Of a stretch of DNA of 16,885 nucleotides, positions 14,323 through 16,885 are shown piece after piece. The position numbers and the translations under genes were made by a program. Within the stretch, counting starts at the first letter, position 1. Each line of letters starts with the position of its first letter. The DNA is from Bacteroides sp. Lineage in GTDB: Bacteria > Bacteroidota > Bacteroidia > Bacteroidales > Bacteroidaceae. The notes under the pieces are model-generated. The model made no database searches. It worked only from the letters and a program-made list of their open reading frames with translations, and was not told the origin of the DNA. The stretch spans positions 1 through 16,885 of the forward strand of contig NZ_JASLER010000089.1 of assembly GCF_030151085.1 (NCBI RefSeq). The letters run 5' to 3'.

Positions 14323-16662
14323 ATGTATAAAGTTACTGCTAATCTATTAATTGCTTGCTCTCTGTGGTGGATGTCTTCTTGTTCACCGGCAGGTGTGGCT
14401 ACAACAGATTCGACTCCGACTGATTATGTGAATCCATTTATCGGTGCCAGTACCAGTGTGGGAGCTGCCGGCGTTTATCATGGACTGGGTAAAACTTTCC
14501 CCGGAGCAACCACTCCTTACGGTATGGTACAATTGAGTCCGAATACCATAACTGGAGGTGATAATGGTTCCGGTTATAGTTCCGAACATAAGACGATTGA
14601 AGGATTTGCCTTTACCCAAATGAGTGGTGTGGGATGGTTCGGAGATTTAGGAAACTTTCTTGTTATGCCTACAACGGGTGAGCTGCACAAAGTGGCGGGT
14701 AAGGAAAACAACGACAGTATAAAAGGATATCGTTCTGTTTACGACAAAGCTTCCGAAACAGCTCGTGCAGGATATTATTTGGTTAACTTAACTGATTATA
14801 AAATCAAAGTAGAGGCCAGTGCGACACCGCGTTGTGGAGTGTTACGTTTTATTTATCCTGCTAACGACCAGTCTCGTATTCAGATTGATTTGGCGCGTAG
14901 AGTAGGGGGAACATCTACTTCCCAGTACATCAAAGTGGTAGACGATTATACCATTCAAGGCTGGATGGAGTGTACACCTGATGGTGGTGGATGGGGAAAT
15001 GGTGACGGGAAAGCCCGTTATACCGTTTATTACTATGCAAAATTTAGCAAGCCTTTGACTGATTATGGTTTCTGGAGTGCGGATATTCCTGATGACTGGA
15101 CTCGTAAACGTGATGAAGTCGTTAGCATACCTTATTTGACCCAAGTCTCGCAAGCACCGGTTATAAAAGGTGTAAAAGAGTTGGAAGGCAAGCATTTGGG
15201 CTTCTATACTGAGTTCCCGACGAAAGAAGGTGAAGAAGTTGAAATGAAGGTTGGTATCTCTTTTGTCGATATGGAAGGTGCTGCCAATAACTTCAAGCAA
15301 GAGATTGCTTCAAAAGGTTTCGACCAGGTGGCAAAAGAAGCCGATGATTTGTGGAATAAGGAACTTAGCCGTGTGCAGGTGACCGGAGGTACGGATGATG
15401 AGAAAACGATTTTCTATACTTCCTTGTACCACACGATGATAGACCCTCGTATTTATACGGATGCAGACGGGCGCTATGTAGGCGGTGACTATAAGGTGCA
15501 TGCTGCTGACGATACATTTACGAAACGTACCATATTCAGTGGATGGGACGTATTTCGTAGCCAATTCCCTTTGCAGACTATTATTAATCCGGGTTTGGTT
15601 AGCGATCAGTTGAATTCACTGATTACTATGGCCGACCAGAGTGGACGTGAATATTACGAGCGTTGGGAGTTTCTGAATTCTTATACCGGCTGTATGTTGG
15701 GCAATCCTGCCTTGTCTGTGTTGGCGGATGCTTATGTAAAAGGAATCCGTACATACGATGTAGAGAAAGCGTATCAGTATGCAGTCAATACCTCCCGTCG
15801 TTTCGGCAATGACTCATTGGGTTATGCTCCGGGAGCGTTGAGTATCTCGCATACTTTGGAATATGCTTACACAGATTGGTGTATTTCCCAATTAGCCGAA
15901 GCTTTAGGAAAAAAAGACGATGCTAAGAGCTTTTGGCAGAAGGGACAAGCCTATCACAATATCTTTGATAAAGAAAAAGGATGGTTTCGTCCTCGCAATG
16001 CGGATGGTACATGGCAAGCATGGCCGGAGGATGGCCGTTTGAAAGAAGGGTACGGTTGTATGGAAGCAAATGCCTATCAGCAAGGTTGGTTTGTTCCGCA
16101 TGATGTTCCGGGAATGGTAGAATTGATGGGAGGTAAAGAGAAAGTAATTGCAGATTTGACAGATTTCTTTGCTAAAACTCCTTCTAATATGCTATGGAAT
16201 GAATACTATAATCATGCCAATGAACCGGTACATTTTGTTCCTTTTCTGTTCAACCTGCTCGATGTGCCTTGGTATACACAAAAATGGACTCGCTACACTT
16301 GTGAAAAGGCATACGCTAATAAGGTAGAGGGTATCGTTGGCAATGAGGATGTAGGGCAAATGTCGGCATGGTATGTTTTGGCGGCTTCCGGTATTCATCC
16401 TTCTTGTCCGGGCAGTACACGTATGGAAATTACAAGTCCTGTTTTTGATAAGGTAGAGTTCCGTCTTGATCCGAAATATTCTTCGGGAAAAACATTTGTA
16501 GTGATTGCCCATGATAACAATACACAAAATATCTATATACAGAAAGCTTTACTAAACGGTAAGGAGTACAACAAATGCTATCTGGATTTTGCAGACATTG
16601 CAGCTGGAGGCGTATTAGAACTTTATATGGGCAATACGCCCAATATGAAGTGGGGAATATGA
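14323..16662 (+). CDS. Glycoside hydrolase family 92 alpha-mannosidase lipoprotein
   Basis: GH92 enzymes are calcium-dependent inverting exo-alpha-mannosidases that trim N-glycans and yeast mannan. The 779-residue product starts with a lipoprotein signal and Cys20 in WMSSC. The residues after it (SPAGVA) lack acidic residues, so a periplasm-facing lipoprotein is more likely than a surface one. Family blocks in order are YVNPFIGA (35-42), GKTFPGATTPYGMVQLSP (56-73), GFAFTQMSGVG (94-104), SGWDVFRSQFPL (406-417), MEANAYQQGWFVPHD (580-594), HANEPVHFVPFLFN (631-644) and GNEDVGQMSAWYV (673-685). Glu581 is at the expected general-acid position, and the acidic GNED segment is where the catalytic-base region lies. 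Many GH92 enzymes show GDED or GNDD there. Length is normal. It follows the GH38 gene and precedes a SusC-like gene. The linkage cleaved (alpha-1,2, -1,3, -1,4 or -1,6) cannot be told from sequence by eye. Confidence 0.95.
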   Translation: MYKVTANLLIACSLWWMSSCSPAGVATTDSTPTDYVNPFIGASTSVGAAGVYHGLGKTFPGATTPYGMVQLSPNTITGGDNGSGYSSEHKTIEGFAFTQMSGVGWFGDLGNFLVMPTTGELHKVAGKENNDSIKGYRSVYDKASETARAGYYLVNLTDYKIKVEASATPRCGVLRFIYPANDQSRIQIDLARRVGGTSTSQYIKVVDDYTIQGWMECTPDGGGWGNGDGKARYTVYYYAKFSKPLTDYGFWSADIPDDWTRKRDEVVSIPYLTQVSQAPVIKGVKELEGKHLGFYTEFPTKEGEEVEMKVGISFVDMEGAANNFKQEIASKGFDQVAKEADDLWNKELSRVQVTGGTDDEKTIFYTSLYHTMIDPRIYTDADGRYVGGDYKVHAADDTFTKRTIFSGWDVFRSQFPLQTIINPGLVSDQLNSLITMADQSGREYYERWEFLNSYTGCMLGNPALSVLADAYVKGIRTYDVEKAYQYAVNTSRRFGNDSLGYAPGALSISHTLEYAYTDWCISQLAEALGKKDDAKSFWQKGQAYHNIFDKEKGWFRPRNADGTWQAWPEDGRLKEGYGCMEANAYQQGWFVPHDVPGMVELMGGKEKVIADLTDFFAKTPSNMLWNEYYNHANEPVHFVPFLFNLLDVPWYTQKWTRYTCEKAYANKVEGIVGNEDVGQMSAWYVLAASGIHPSCPGSTRMEITSPVFDKVEFRLDPKYSSGKTFVVIAHDNNTQNIYIQKALLNGKEYNKCYLDFADIAAGGVLELYMGNTPNMKWGI

Positions 16663-16727
16663 ATGATTTTTAGTTAACCTATAAATAAGGTAAAACATTT
16701 TATTAATTTAAAAAATTGTTTACTAGT

Positions 16728-16885
16728 ATGAAAAGAAAACAAAGAGCGGATGCACTCAGTGCATTTCCCAGGACTGTAAAGATGATGTTTTTGTTGGCTT
16801 TGCTATTATGTAGCGGAGTTCAGGCAAATGCGGCTTCCGACATCATTTTGCAGCAGGCGGAAAGAACAATTTCTGGTGTGGTAAC
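16728..16885 (+). CDS. SusC-like TonB-dependent receptor, N-terminal fragment (3' partial)
   Basis: An open frame of 52 codons starts at ATG 16728 and runs off the end of the window. The peptide has a long basic N-region (MKRKQRADALSAFPRTVK), a hydrophobic core (MMFLLALLLCSGVQANA), and then a spacer leading to ERTISGVV. That last motif is the usual start of the carboxypeptidase-regulatory-like domain at the N-terminus of SusC-family receptors. The gene lies 65 bases after GH92 with no terminator seen, so it probably continues the mannosidase operon and should be followed by a SusD gene outside the window. Another exported protein with the same N-terminal domain is possible. A shorter form starting at the MM pair (16782) is conceivable. 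Confidence 0.72.
   Translation, partial: MKRKQRADALSAFPRTVKMMFLLALLLCSGVQANAASDIILQQAERTISGVV

Noticed and set aside
14842..15300. 152-codon minus-strand open frame opposite GH92
   Set aside because: It lies fully within an intact GH92 gene, has no family features and no promoter-like element in front of it.
1..16885. Possible tRNA, rRNA, CRISPR array, insertion sequence or phage genes
   Set aside because: No cloverleaf-like segment, regularly spaced repeats, transposase or integrase motif, or terminal inverted repeats were seen. The gaps between genes are all under 300 bases and are filled by promoters, terminators and short repeats.

Overview
The window looks like a chromosomal segment of a gut Bacteroides or a close relative. 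The evidence is a SusC/SusD pair, glycoside hydrolases of families 38 and 92, moderate AT-richness, AT-rich leaders without clear Shine-Dalgarno sites, and several matches to the Bacteroidota sigma-ABfr promoter (-7 TAnnTTTG, -33 TTTG). All convincing genes are on the + strand. From memory and unverified, the order SusC-SusD-HflX-DUF4954-fumarase resembles a neighbourhood in B. thetaiotaomicron (around BT_2256 to BT_2260).

Region 1 (1-4383) is the end of a nutrient-uptake operon. It holds a SusC-like TonB-dependent transporter cut at its 5' end, the matching SusD-like surface lipoprotein, and a near-perfect 24-bp hairpin that closes the unit. The substrate cannot be told from what is visible.

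Region 2 (about 4384-9685) is a housekeeping block: the ribosome-associated GTPase HflX, a large DUF4954-type left-handed beta-helix protein of unknown function, and an anaerobic class I [4Fe-4S] fumarate hydratase. Fumarase has its own -7 element and ends in a hairpin terminator. A cluster of TTATAAC repeats fills the short gap between hflX and the DUF4954 gene.

Region 3 (about 9686-16885) is the start of what I infer to be an alpha-mannoside utilisation locus. First comes a membrane-spanning regulator of the DUF6377 type, with an export signal, a repeat-rich periplasmic part, one transmembrane helix, a coiled coil and a C-terminal helix-turn-helix. It is a separate unit with its own predicted promoter and terminator. 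Then follow a divergent family 38 glycosidase, a family 92 alpha-mannosidase lipoprotein, and the first 52 codons of another SusC-like receptor that runs off the window. The likely logic is that the regulator senses a periplasmic mannoside and switches on the genes after it; GH92 and GH38 trim mannose from glycans imported by the downstream SusC/D system.

The points most worth a second look are the altered catalytic and metal-site motifs of the GH38 protein, the one-protein membrane-anchored regulator with TTACACT repeats in front of it, and the uncharacterised DUF4954 beta-helix protein. No tRNA, rRNA, CRISPR array, insertion sequence or phage gene was seen. No gap between genes exceeds 300 bases.
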